Source: Chrysomallon squamiferum
Lineage: Eukaryota; Mollusca; Gastropoda; Neomphalida; Peltospiridae
Length of the DNA stretch: 55,000 nucleotides
Direction: 5' to 3'
Assembly: GCA_012295275.1 (NCBI GenBank)
Contig: CM022674.1
Span: 11,271,528 to 11,326,527 of the forward strand
The notes beneath the pieces are model-generated. The model worked only from the letters and a program-made list of their open reading frames with translations, did no database searches and was not told where the DNA came from. Made by a program: the position numbers and the translations under genes. Shown here piece by piece: positions 31,973 through 53,073 of the stretch (the first letter of the stretch is position 1; each line of letters opens with the position of its first letter).

Positions 31973-32475
31973 ATACACAGAATAGCCCTTCACCAAAAAA
32001 CAGAAAACAGTAATTTAGAAGTAAATATGCCTCTGTAAGCTTTACCAGTAGAAAGATACTGCTGAAACCAAGCACCAAACCAAAAGCTTATCCTGATACC
32101 ACTAAACATATTTACTCTTTGAATTATTTAATTTCATCAATAATTTTGATTATTTAAATAATCTGGGTTTCATTAACAATTATCAATATTTAAAAAGTCT
32201 AAATGCTGTCAACAGTTTTGATTGTTAAAACTAGTCCTGATATTCTAATCAATTACAAAACTCACATCTCTCCAAAAGATTTATCTATTCACTCAATCAT
32301 GCCCATACTCACTGAACTCTCCGTTTTACTCACACTAATTTAAACTCAATAAATATTTGTTTTCTTTCACCAAAACTCCCCAATTACTGATCTTTTAACT
32401 GTCACTCTTTCTCCTAAATTATAAAAAAGTTCTTACTACCATTAAATAAATTCTGACAGAATGCTCACTCAGTGC

Positions 32476-32608
32476 TCTCCAACTCACCACAACTCTCACC
32501 TGTCTACTCTCCAACTCACCACAACTCTCACCTGTCTACTCTCCAACTCACAACTCTCACCTGTCTACTCTCCAACTCACCACAACTCTCACCTGTCTAC
32601 TCTCCAAA
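32476..32608. repeat. 32-bp minisatellite
   Basis: Four copies of a unit beginning CTCTCCAACTCACCAC and ending CTCACCTGTCTA; one copy lacks three bases. It lies about 120 bp downstream of the channel-like gene's stop codon, probably within its 3' UTR. Confidence 0.85.
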
Positions 32609-32727
32609 AGTTCTGACTCACTTCACTCTTCTCATGCTAATCAATTATTTTCATTCATCTTTCCTGCTCACTTGTCAAACAACTCTTGTATTCTTCATGA
32701 ACCAATTACTCACTCTTGCTCACACTC

Positions 32728-40574
<7,847 letters not shown>

Positions 40575-41349
40575 TTTAGCGTGTTGGCGATCACATGCGA
40601 TTGTTATTGTCATGTGACTTGAAACATCTTAATTTAGCTCGAGGTCAGCTGGTTTGACAGATGAGTTGCTAGCACATGACGTTGAGTGTAAAATTATGTT
40701 AAATAATTTAAAATTTTATGGTATTATTTTAGTCTGATAGAAACTGACTCTAATATTATATTTAGCTCGCACGATAAATATATAAAAAAATAATAAATTA
40801 GTTAACAACTGAATTTATTCATATAGCTAAAAAGAAATTATTATTAATACACACACACACGCACACACACACACACACATACATACATACACACACACAC
40901 ACGGACAAAGCGTTTTATCAAAACCTATAAATAGATCGTATATACTTGTCAGATCTTCATGAATACATTCGTCAATGTGTCTGCATATTAATAAAATATC
41001 TTTCAAGCTTCTCGAGTGTTTAGGGTCCCTTACAAAGCAGAATACTTTTAATTATATGAAATAAACAGATACCTTTGATTCACATTTCGAAATGTTATAA
41101 CTAATAATTTACTTATTTATTCATTAATTACAAATAAATATAAATTCATAAAATAACGAAAAATATAAACAGTTTAAATAAGTTTAATATCGGATTATTA
41201 GATTCACAAATTTTATTAATTTCAAAGACATAAATTTACTTACTTTTATTGATTCCATATTAAATTTACAAAAAATAAAAAATAAATAATTAAGTCACTA
41301 ATAGTTTAATTAATATATATATATTTTTATTTATTATTGATTTGTTTTA

Positions 41350-41385
<36 letters not shown>

Positions 41386-41570
41386 CTGTGACAAAAGAAA
41401 TACAATCCACGTGCAGTTGTTAATGCTATGACGTTATCCTTCAATTTTGTGCGTTCTCTTATATTTCGTTTGTTCAGCAATATAAATGTAATTATGACGT
41501 CAACAATAGAAACAATAGTTGCTCGCAGTGTGTTTTTAATAAGTGCAGAATTTGGGATTAATTCGGGAAA

Positions 41571-41619
<49 letters not shown>

Positions 41620-43207
41620 TGATGGTATATAAATGTCATATTACTGCCGGATATTTCGTGAGTACGTTAAACATTTCTGTATTTTACTTTTATTTTAACT
41701 TTTATTATTATTGTTATTATTATTATTATTAGAAATCGAAATATAAGTTTATATTTTTTAAACAGAAACAGCGTTATTGTTTTTAAATAAGAAAGAAATT
41801 ATTAATAAAATATTTACATTTACGGTTTCGTTTGTTTAGCTACTCTATTATTAAGTTCTGGTTTTTTAATTCTCTAGAGTTAAGTCCCTTGATGTATACA
41901 ACAAAATGTGAAATGAAACATTTTGTTTTCGATAATGATAGATTTTAAGTATATTATACTTATCGTAAGACTGTAAAAAACGTGTGAAGTAAAATGTGAT
42001 AATATTTTGTCACACTCGGATCTTGTGCCTAATATCGATTTTTAAAAAGTACGTGAACTTTTTACTTGTATATGCTGTTCTTCCTAGTTTTCTTACGGTA
42101 TTTGAATTCTTGAGTTTTGTAAAGCAAAATAATTATACTATTTGTAATTTTGTAGTCTAAAAATAAAAATATTTTGTTCTTCTTACTTTTATATATATAT
42201 ATATGTTTTATTATTACCTTTTAATTACGTTTATTTAAAAGAATATAGAATATAAAATTTGTAGATAATGATAAATGGAATAAACTGAAATTTTTAATGA
42301 TGATATTGATAATTATTATCATAATAGGGAATAAATTATCTTTTTAGGTGTGTTTAGATTGACAAATTAAAATTAAACAGTTACAGTAAGGTTTCAACTT
42401 TATTAAATTATTATTTTTCTTTTCTTTTTCTTTTTAACTTTAATTCATATATAGCTGAGCCTGTGAATGAATATTTAAAAGATACACAAAAAGAAAACAA
42501 AAAACCCAACAACACACAAAAAAATCCCCCCAAAACATATATGTCTTTATTTTGAAAATGTTAAAAAAAAAAATGAACCCAAATCAAAGAAAAATAATTC
42601 TGACACTGTTAACCATTTTCACAAAGCTCTCAGTTTACATATAGGAGACATGGTTTCACTAACAATTTTAGTAGTAAACTGTATGATTGATTATTATACT
42701 AGAAAAAGAAATATCTATTCTAGTATTATAATGAAAAAGATATTATCAGTTTTATAAATATAATAATGTATGGCCAAAATTTCATAATAATAATAATAAT
42801 GAAAAATTAAATAAAATGAGATAAATAAATAAATAAGAAGACAATGAAGATGAAAGAAAGAAAGGATTAACTAGCCACTGAAATGAATGGAATGTTTTGG
42901 TATGATAAGAACCTGACTTGTGGTGGATCTAGATTTGAGAAGTGTTCCTTTTATTTAGGATTTTTAGGTGTGTTTTTTTTTAAAATAAAATATTGGCATT
43001 TTCTGTCAATGTACAGAAAACTGTAGAATATGTCTGCCAGCATCCTGTTGTATTATGGTACATGTGAACTGTGTGTAATTTTTCAGTTGTACCTTTTCAT
43101 AATGTTTTGGTGTCCTTTTTGTCATGGACCCCACCCCCTCATCAGAAACGCTGGCTCTGCCTCAGCTGACCTAGAGTATATTTAGTTTAGTTGTTTATCT
43201 TTTTCAG
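40575..43207. promoter_or_regulatory. Divergent intergenic region between the channel-like gene and PIGP
   Basis: The two genes point away from each other. Next to the channel-like gene there are CACATG/CATGTG E-box-like sites (40590-40680). A perfect TGACGTCA sits at 41495-41502. CA and AAT arrays lie at 40850-40903 and 41573-41618. PIGP exon 1 as seen here begins with a splice acceptor at 43207, so its untranslated first exon must lie in this region; I could not place it. Confidence 0.4.
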
Positions 43208-43228
43208 ATTGTCAGAATTGAGAACAAA

Positions 43229-43384
43229 ATGCCTGAACATTCTCCTTCTCCAACTCCAGACAGAGCTGTGAATGGCTTTGTTCTCTACTTGACGTCCATC
43301 ATGGCAATGGGCAAGTTACATTTACTTTATTAGTTTACTTTTTAATGTGACTTCTTATCAAGGAATAATAATAATAATAATAAT

Positions 43385-43444
<60 letters not shown>

Positions 43445-45825
43445 AATAATAAAAATAATAATAATAATAAATAAATAAACAGGGTGCTTGAAGAAATAGC
43501 AATTTGGCAACAATTTAATTATTTGCCACTGGTATGTTTTTTTTGTGTTTTTTAATTTGATGTAGCACATGATGTATAAACTGTTACTATTATGTAAATT
43601 AGACTAGTAAAGTCTGAGCCCTTTTAAATTTTGATTTCAATTTTAGTTTCTTTATTATTCTGCACAGTTTTAAATTGTTATGTAAAATATTAAATTTAAA
43701 ACTTGTTTTAGTTCATCAAATATAAACCATTATTACTACAAAACCACTCAGTGAATGTTAATTCTGGTTTTCAATTTAATTTTTTTTTTGACTTTTGGGT
43801 GTGAATGGACAGTGGGCAACTGTCCAGTCAGCAAATGTCCTACAATTATAAGAATAGCCCATAAAATGGCAGCATCAAGTTTTCCTATCACAGTGCAAGA
43901 AACTGACTGAATGTCTTATAACCATATTAAAATGTTTTGTGATGTCGATATCTAGTCATTCATTTATAAAATAGAATTATCAATTTGTACAAGTATCATT
44001 TTTCAGTTTTACTTAGTATATACATTTTCATATATTAAAGTGACCATGTTTCACTGTTGCTGTTAATTAATGCAGTAACCTATTAATAAATTATAATGTA
44101 ATTTGCACTATGTAACTATATTTTGTTTTTCTCATATATCAGCTGTAATCATTATACTACAATAATATTTTAAATATTAGGTAGATTGAAATTAATATTA
44201 TGTGACACATGAACTTAAAAAAGTAGACTGTATTGCAACTGAGCTTTTTATATTTACTAACCTTATATAAATATATGTAATGTGTGAATATGAAAAAAAA
44301 ACCCATTGTTATTGTGTTGGCGTATGCATGTGTGTGTTTGTGTGTCTGTGTGTGTGTTCTATTTGTATGTCCTGTGTATATAGTTGTGCTTTTTACCTTT
44401 AGAAACATACTTACATATATATATACAGTATATAATTTAAAAAAAATATATATTGCATTATCTATTATTATGTTACATTTATTGTGATCATCACCATTGT
44501 GCATCTATAATGTCCAGTATCAGATGAAAGCCTCAGTCTGTTGTTCCTGTCTTGCACTGTCTTCTGCCAGTTTGTTCTTTTCCATTTCATCCCCTTTATC
44601 ATCTCACTGGTCTGTGTTATACTATAATACATTATGTGTCGAATTTATTTCTCTATTTCAGGGGTGTACATAGTATGGGCATACATACCAGACACCTGGT
44701 TACATGCAGCAGGTTTAACCTATTGGCCTCAAAAGTAAGTATTTTCTGCACCTGTATTTTCCACTTAAACACAAGATTAAAAAAAGATTTTCTAGAACCA
44801 TAATTAACATTAATTAATAATTTAATTGACATACTTGCTCACTCATAACTTTTGTGACAGAATTTTCACCAACATGAGTAAGTTAATTAAGTTTAAAAAA
44901 AGTAATACTGTGTTGATAATCTTATATGTTGTTTTTAATGTTGTTGTTGTTGTTGTTGCAGATACTGGGCCATTGCTATCCCTGTGTACCTCTGCATTGT
45001 GTTTTTGCTTGCTTATCCTTTGTACATGGGACTCACTTTAATGAACACTCAGCCCCTGACATCCATACACACCATAACAGGTAAGAATTGATTGTAAATG
45101 TAAACTGAATATACTATTACAGGTGAGAAAACAAACAGCACCACATCCCTTGTATCAATACAAACAGGTAAATGTTAATATTCACCTGAAAATATTATTA
45201 CAGGTGAGAATTTAATCTGTTCTCCTTATACATGCTGTTTCAAGTTAGAATTTAATTTAATTTGATTATACATTAAAAAGGTAAGACATTTATGTCTTGG
45301 AATATTACATATAACCTTTTATTATTATATTTTAGTATTAATATATTAAGTTAGTTTATTATATATATTGTATAATAATCTAATATAGTTAAAGTTCAGA
45401 TTTTTTTAATTTGGATATATTTGTCTTTGTAAAATGTATAATACTTAATTAAGACATTTTAAAAGTCACGATTTAATTTACACCAGTCCTATTTTCTCAA
45501 TAAATTATAACAAATGAGAGTTTAATCTACATCAGCTCTACAGTATAGCAGGTAAAAATTAAATCTACAGCACACATCATGTCAAAAGAAAATGGATAAC
45601 ACATCACCTCACATTAATAATCTTATTAGCAGGTAAGATTTTAATCTTTCTTTTAATAAAGAAAATATTTGGGTCGTCAAAAACTTTCTCAGAGTATTTT
45701 CCTTCTTGTTTCAGACGAACACGCGCGTGCTGAAAAACACGACACATCAGACGACGTAATCCCGCCAATTGCAGACATGTCAATATCAGACGTCAACAGA
45801 CTTTTGTTTTTAAACGATCCTGGCT

Positions 45826-45827
<2 letters not shown>
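43229..45827 (+). CDS. PIGP: GPI-GlcNAc transferase subunit P (PIG-P), 128 aa
   Basis: PIG-P is a small ER membrane subunit of the complex that transfers N-acetylglucosamine to phosphatidylinositol, the first step of GPI-anchor synthesis. Four coding exons: 43229-43310, 44662-44734, 44962-45080, 45715-45827 (387 bp). The signature order is clear: GFVLYLTSI in TM1, [20 protein letters not shown], a second membrane helix, then [10 protein letters not shown] and a C-terminal [10 protein letters not shown]. Length matches the family. Intron 1 starts with GC (GCAAGT); the nearest GT alternative puts a stop in frame. Exon 1 begins with a 5' UTR part at 43208 after TTTTTCAG. The C-terminal exon is the least conserved part. 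Confidence 0.95.
43367..43475. repeat. AAT/AAC triplet array in PIGP intron 1
   Basis: (AAT)n passes into (AAC)n of about 55 bp and back to (AAT)n. The remainder of the 1.35-kb intron is unique AT-rich sequence with no exon I can support. Confidence 0.9.
45078..45650 (+). repeat. Degenerate repeat carrying donor-like ACAGGTRAG motifs
   Basis: PIGP intron 3 begins with the real donor ACAGGTAAGAATT. Related blocks recur at about 45119 (ACAGGTGAGAA), 45164 (ACAGGTAAATG), 45200 (ACAGGTGAGAATTTAATC), 45549 (GCAGGTAAAAATT) and 45629 (GCAGGTAAGATTTTAATC), with more decayed copies between. The spacing near the exon is about 36-45 bp. Confidence 0.65.
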
Positions 45828-45858
<31 letters not shown>

Positions 45859-45890
45859 TTATTACTTCATTATATCATGTTTTAATTTTA

Positions 45891-45896
45891 AATAAA
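45891..45896 (+). terminator. PIGP polyadenylation signal
   Basis: AATAAA lies 64 bases after the TAA stop, following an ATC triplet tract, and is the first canonical signal downstream. Confidence 0.6.
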
Positions 45897-46595
45897 AACG
45901 TATTTTATATACATTTTATTGATTTGTTATTTGCTTGTGGCAGTACGAATAAATTAGCTAATACAATTCTATAAGTTAATGGAAATTGCGAAATTATTTA
46001 TTTATTATTTTTTTTATTTATCATTATTATTATTGTTCTTGTATTATACGACATTTTACCTCTTTCAACAAATTATAAAATTAAAATGATACAAAAGTTT
46101 TGAATAATGACTTTTTATTTGTTCGAAAAGAAGATGAAAAAATTGCTGTTAGATTATCAAGTGAAGAAATCTGTCCTGTTACTCGTATATACGTTTTCTT
46201 AAAAATCTTAAAAAGTTTAAAGTAATTCTCTTTACGTAGTTCTTTTAATGCAATCAAACGGAAGGGGATTTGTTTTAAACAATATTTATATTTGTTTTTA
46301 TCAACAGATGGGTTTGGACAAGGATTTCAGTGGAGAGAAGAAGCTATATTGGTTCAAAACTCACTACAAAATTAATTTCAAAATTATTAAATCTTTAAAA
46401 AAAACAACCCCAAAACCCCCCAAAATAACAACAAAAAACAACGGCAACAACAACAAAATAATGATGATGATGATGATGATGATGATAATAATAATGATAA
46501 GAAATTTACCAGAACAGAAAGTGTTGAAGCCAGTAACAGGAAAAAGTAATGATAAGCATCGTTTTTGTTTGGGAACAAATAGAGAAAGTTAAAAA

Positions 46596-46649
<54 letters not shown>

Positions 46650-47741
46650 TTATTTATTTATTTATTTATTTATTTTACCTTTCTTGTTTTTATATTTATG
46701 TTTCTAAGAATAAATACACTCCGGCATCCATGGGGCAAACATCACTCCTTATTTTTGTATCAACTTATTTTTAATATCCCGTCGTCATGATTAATCCTTA
46801 TGAAATATTATATCTATCCTTCGAAATTTTCGTTTGTTGTCGTTTTTCTCTGTCTTTTCTTCTTATTTTTCTTTCTCCTTATAGTTAATAATAATTAACT
46901 AAATCTGTTTGAATAATGAAACGAACCGTCTCCAACCCACGCACCACATTCATCGAAATGGTTTTTCTGCTCTCATGATGAATTACTCGTAGAGCTAATA
47001 GACAGTTTTAATTAAATTTAATACCATGCTATCATCACTGTTAAACGTGAAAATGAATTGCTAATTTTAACTCCTTTTCGTTTAGTTCGTGACGTTCGTT
47101 ATTGTTGTTGTTGCTGTTGTTGTTGTTGTTGTTATTATTGTTATTAATAATTTTTGGTTGCTGTTGTATTTGTTTATAAACATTTCTTATAGACGGTTTA
47201 ATAGTGACAATATGTTAATTACCATGACTGATGTATATATAAACATCCCCCAAGCTCATACAAAAGGACTAAAAGGTCATTATGTTCTATAAGCAAAATC
47301 CAAAGACAGTATTTAGATATTTGTACATAGATTTAATCTCCATCACATGTGCCATTTTGTTCACTTTTCAAAATATGTATATACGTCGCAAGTGAAAATT
47401 AATCACATGACCAAATGCCACGTGTTAAACGTTTGGCTCCAACCCAAAAACACACACACACACACGCACAAACACAGACACACAAATACCTACATACATA
47501 AACATCTACATATATATACATACCTACGTACATACTTTCACATATACATACGTACATACGTGCATACATATATATATATATATATATATATACATACATA
47601 CAGTATAATTTTAAATTTGAAAAACTTACATACACTTATACATTCGTATACTTGCATACACACAAAAAACATTAATACAACAACACAGACTCAGAAAGTT
47701 TATATCCTTGATCAACAGATGAAATGAATTTAATTCATCAG

Positions 47742-47815
47742 CGACGTTGGTGAGGTCGTGATTGAACTCTGTTGTCCTATTCCATTGCTTGCCTCAGTCT
47801 CCTCAGTTCGTAAAC
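47742..47815 (-). mobile_element. Weak tRNA-like (SINE-like) segment
   Basis: On the minus strand, GACTGAGGCAAGCAATGG (A-box-like, around 47781-47799) is followed by GAGTTCAATCAC (B-box-like, around 47757-47769). It is too diverged to call a tRNA. Confidence 0.2.
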
Positions 47816-48109
47816 TCTAATCAGCCATATATAAGAGAACACAATATTTATATCCAAATATATATATAGAATTTTTTTTTTTTATATATATATTTAGACA
47901 GACAGTTGTATTTTAATATTAGGGACTATTGGGTTATTTAAAAAAAATATAATTACGTTTTTGGGGTGTGGGGATTTTATGATGATGAATACTGTCAACA
48001 TCATGGAATATTGTTGTTTTTTTAGCAGAAAAATGTTTTTAATCTGGATTCCTCACAGACAAACATTTGTTAATGGAAAAGAAAATCATATGAGACAGTT
48101 AAAGAATAA

Positions 48110-48565
48110 ACTGTATATGATGTATACGTTAAAACAACGACTTTATAAATAAATTAAAATAAAATAAATTAAAATGAAATAGAATAGAATAAAATAATAT
48201 AAAACTGTATATTTCAACGTTAAAACAAAGACTTTATAAATAAATAGAATAAAATGATATAAAACTGTATATTTCAACGTTAAAACAAAGACTTTATAAA
48301 TAAATAAAATAAAATAAAATAAAACTGTATATTTCAACGTTAAAACAAAGACTTTATAAATAAATAAAATAAAATAAAATAAAACTGTATATTTAAACGT
48401 TAAAACAAAGACTTTATAAATAAATAAAATAAAAGGCTATAAAATTGTGTATTTAAACGTTAAAAAAAACTATAAAAATAAAATAAAATAAAATAAAATA
48501 AATTAAAGTAAATTAAAGTAAATTAAAACTATATTTAAACGTTAAAATAAATTTTATAAATAAAA
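48110..48565. repeat. 60-bp minisatellite
   Basis: Six or so copies of a unit containing AACTGTATATTTCAACGTTA and CAAAGACTTTATAAATAAAT. The inner copies have a period of exactly 60 bp; the outer copies are truncated. Confidence 0.9.
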
Positions 48566-49272
48566 CAAAATAAAATAAATTAAATTAAAATAAAATAAAT
48601 ACAAGAATGTGCATCGTTTACAGTATAATATATTTTGGTGTGAAAAGTTTAATCTCTGAATTTATATTTTATTTTATTTTTTTTTTTTTTCAGTGATCAG
48701 TGATCTTTTGTAGTTGTTTGACCTATAATGTTATCTGGACAAATTTAGAATTTTCCTTTTTTTATTCTTTTCTTTCTTTCTTTTCTTTTTTCATTTATTA
48801 TTTTTAATTTTAATTGATTTTACGGTAATTGTAGATATCGTCGCCCATGTTTGCCTCAGTTTTAATATTATTAAGTTAAACGAAATATGCAGTATATAGA
48901 AAATAATAAACAAACAAACAAATAAATAATAATAAAAAAAATAATAACTAAGTAAATAAGTATATAAATAAATACATAAACAAACTTTAAAAAATAAAAT
49001 ATATATATAAAAATAAAATATATATATAAAAATAAAAAAATATATATATCAAATAAAAAAACAAATTAAAAAATTAAATATACAGACTTTTTATAGATCA
49101 CTCTCGCCTTTTTTTACTATCAAATTTCACATTAATACCAACATCTGGTCTGAGAAATATTGATTTATTAAAAATTCTTCTTAATGAAATAAGCAGGCGA
49201 TACATATGTACAATTTTAATATTTCGAGGTAACATGATAGCGGTCAAACGTACAGAAATAGTCAGACGCCGA

Positions 49273-49278
49273 TATAAA
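49273..49278 (+). promoter_or_regulatory. Probable TATA box of the trunk-like gene
   Basis: TATAAA in GATATAAAGTC lies 76 bases before the chosen ATG at 49349, predicting a start of transcription near 49303 and a 5' UTR of about 45 bases. Confidence 0.45.
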
Positions 49279-49348
49279 GTCACGATTTTTTCTATCCACA
49301 TCAGAGACATGACTCTCTGACACAGCGTCTACAACAACACAGACGACG

Positions 49349-49638
49349 ATGTCCAGCATGTTCCAGGTAAGACGACGTTTGTCAATTTTACTTTTCAAAA
49401 AATAGTTTGGTTCTTTAGTTATTTCCTCCTTATTTGTTTGCGATCTTTTAAAACTGTTATTTCTCTGACTCTTCTTTCACTTTACTTCATTCTTTCTTTC
49501 TTTTTTCTTTGTTCCTTTTTCTTTCTTTCTTTCTTTTAGTTACATTTAGTTCGTTTTAGCTGCTTTTACTATCTGTGTTTAATAATTTAGAAAACAATAT
49601 ATTTTTCATTATAAACTTTAAGTATTTTTACATTTATG

Positions 49639-49718
<80 letters not shown>

Positions 49719-49851
49719 GTTATAAAAAGGGTCACATAATGAAAGGGTTTGACGTTGCCAGCAAGATATATTTGGCACAATACTTTAGAGAACAAAACCA
49801 AGACTTTAAAGTAAATAAAGTAAATAAAGTAAATAATTAAATAATAATGAC

Positions 49852-49896
<45 letters not shown>

Positions 49897-49964
49897 TCAA
49901 ACTAACTTTTATAACTTTGAACAACAAAAAAACCAAATCAAAAAACCCCCCAAAAACACACAAA

Positions 49965-50007
<43 letters not shown>

Positions 50008-50851
50008 GACAGAAAAAACAGAAAAGCATAGCGGTATAAATAAGTGGTAAGTTTTTCAAAATTTTCATTTTTCTAAATTAGTGAATGACGTTTCCAAATA
50101 CCCTATTGCTTAAATATACACACAAGCGTAGGAATAATTGTTTTAATCAAATTCTTTATTCAAGTTAACATCTTATTGTTTAGGGTCATTCTCGATAAAA
50201 GTAAGACAGTACCCATTTATAACCATTTTATCCTTTCGCAGCTGAAATCATGACGTCTTCACGTACTGGCGGACTGATAGGTTTTCATTATAAGACCTGA
50301 AGAAAAAAACAGATATAGAGAAAATCGGTGCGCCCTTTAATTTGAAGTCAAGGTTAAAGAAAAATAGCGGCGTCCATGTATATTTAATAATGTTATGCTT
50401 CATTATAAATTAAGACTGATAACGAATAAAATATAACTTGGAAGCATGCAGATTATATTTAGATTAGTTCTCCGTATACCGAAGGCACACAGTAATAATT
50501 AAATAAATCTTATTGTAAAATTATTCCTAAGATTTGTCCGGAACTAATCCCACTTTTTCTTCGAATCAGCGTGCTTAAAGAAAAACAGTAGATCATTAGT
50601 TGTCAGATACAATTTTAAGAAATGTTTTTGTCTATTCTCATTGCTTTATTTTTATTATATTTTATTTTATTTTATTTTTATTTTTACCTTTCGATATAAA
50701 AGTTAAACTGGATATTTACTTATCTTTACTTATTATAAGTGATATTTTTTACTACTACTACTATTACTATTATTATTATTGTTATTAAAGTCGTGGTTGT
50801 TACTACTGATACTCATCTTATTTTCCGTATTTATTTATCTGTTTACTTATT

Positions 50852-50882
<31 letters not shown>

Positions 50883-51393
50883 TCAGGAGAATTTCTTTTT
50901 CTTTCTTTTTTGTCATTTTTTTTTTTTCCGTTAAAATAAATAGTAAGCATCACCAAATATTATATTTCTTACCGGACTGATGTTAATAAAGAGATCTGCT
51001 ACAACATGGCGCGACTTTCATATTTGCAATCTGCATACACGGGAGCATGGCAACGAGGTCATAAGGTCACCACTAATTATCATTCGTGGAAATCTTTCTG
51101 CAAAAATTTCATTAGCAAATCTGCAGTACCAGGTGTTAAACTAATTTCTGTTTTGACGTTAATAACACTGTAAGGGATATTTCGTTTATTTGCAGCAAGA
51201 AATACTTTAACCCTGACCTCTAACGTCCCCATTTTGTAAAGTTACTGATTATCTGTAACAAAGTGTCTGATTCTGAATGTCTGTCTTAATTACCTTCTGC
51301 ATTTCTAAGACAGAGTAATTACTTGGTTCGTAAAGATTATATTCATATTTGTAATAATAATAATAACAATAATAATAACAACAACAACAACAA

Positions 51394-51446
<53 letters not shown>

Positions 51447-51516
51447 TGATGATGATGATGATAATAATGATATCGATCATGATAGTTTTATTCAGAAGTC
51501 AACTCTCACAAATGGC

Positions 51517-51586
<70 letters not shown>

Positions 51587-52016
51587 AATTACGACATTTT
51601 GTGATTTTTTTTATTTTTAATTTTCGAAATGTTAATCTGTAGTTGGAATACATTTTAAGATATCTTAGATTACAAATAATTAAAAACAACAATAACAAAA
51701 AAGAAAAACAAAACAAAACAACCTTGATGCAATATTAGGAAATTTACAAAATTATTTGTTAACAAGGGAAGAATCAGAAATATAAGTTTAGAAACCTTTC
51801 TATTTGTAACTTTCAAAAGAAATACTTTTTTCCTGTGTATTTTTCTCTTTTGCACCAAATAAATATTTGAGTTTAAAATATTCTAAAACATCATGTAAAG
51901 TTTAACTAATAATTTAAAAATAAATAAATAAATAAATAAGTAAATAAATAAATAAATAATATAGTAAGTAAGTAAATAAATAAATAAGTAAGTAAGTAAG
52001 TAAATAAATAAATAAA

Positions 52017-52048
<32 letters not shown>

Positions 52049-52897
52049 TAAAAATATAAATCATTCAGCTTTGATCTGAGAAAAACAATTAGAATTTACC
52101 TGTCTCTTACACTGAAAATAAAATAAAATATTATGCAAATAATTTGAACTAAAATGTTTGTATATCATCTTTCAAATACTAAATGTCAAAACGACGTACT
52201 ACATGTTTAATAAACAACTGCAAAAACCAAATAGTGTAACTCTACACACCAGAAATATAAACTGTAAACCGGGACGTGTGTGTGTGTGTGTGTGTGTGTG
52301 TGGAAGTATGTATGTATGTATGTATGTATGTATGAATATATGTATGTATGTATGTTTATGTTTGTTGATGAGTATACGGTCAAGCTGTAATGCCTAAACA
52401 AATCAGTCATTTTGCAAAGTTCCTTTGACCAGCAGAGAAACTTCCAAACATTTCATGAAACAAGTGAACATCTTGACCAGCCATTACACAAACTGATTAC
52501 AGTGTTTCAAGTCTTAATGCTGACTTTTGTAAACAGGCTTTTGCTCTTAAATATTGTTAAGAACAACATTTTAAGAACAAACGAAGTGTTCTGATTATAT
52601 GATTTAAAGTAATATTTTTTGTTTTGTTCTTTAAAAATATTAAACATTCACTTAATGTTCAACATTGAGAATCTCATAGAAAATGTTTTTAATATTACTA
52701 AACAGACAACACAGAACCTGCTGTGTTATCATATCAGAGAATGGTGCATTTATCAGAGAGAAATAATGTATTAAAATGAATGAATCGCTATAAAGCCATC
52801 AAACAGGCATTTAACTCTTAGTTAATATCTATGTTCGCTCTTTTCACGTGTTGTGTTTGTTTGTGTATGTGTGTGTGTGTCTGTCTGTGTGAGTGTA

Positions 52898-52928
<31 letters not shown>

Positions 52929-53042
52929 GTGTATATGTGTGTTTGTTTGTGTGTGTGTCTGTCTGTGTGAGTGTGTGTCTGTGTGTGTGTCTGTGTGTGT
53001 GTTTGTGTGTTTGTGTGTAGTTGTGTGTGTGTGTGTGCTGTC

Positions 53043-53073
<31 letters not shown>

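Larger units (their letters stand above)
25836..32727. repeat. 6.9 kb without a supported gene
   Basis: Contents: TAGA/TA arrays at 26040-26310 with a perfect fold-back at 26218-26280, (CA)n at 27217-27275, (AAAT)n at 27377-27420, (GT)n at 29436-29464, (CA)n at 30167-30217 and (TA)n at 30918-30980. An interspersed repeat copy lies at 31338-31410, and a 32-bp minisatellite at 32476-32608. The unique sequence at 31100-32470 may be the long 3' UTR of the minus-strand channel-like gene; that is inference. Confidence 0.5.
45897..49272. repeat. Intergenic: simple repeats, minisatellite, no gene
   Basis: Contains (ATG)n at 46460-46485, (TCTA)n/(TTTA)n at 46600-46675, CA/TA arrays at 47450-47610 and a 60-bp minisatellite at 48110-48565. 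Low-complexity AAAT DNA follows at 48900-49080. Unique blocks at 46700-47080 and 47620-47860 hold no gene I can support. Confidence 0.6.

Noticed and set aside
43120-43190. GC-richer block before PIGP exon 1 as coding
   Set aside because: It has stops in the frame leading to the exon, and a clean acceptor at 43207 places it in an intron; it may be a repeat remnant.
46248-46592. Plus-strand frame with MGLDKDFSGEKKLYWFK after a possible acceptor
   Set aside because: It runs into A-rich and ATG repeats and has no partner exon; it lies beyond the PIGP polyA signal.
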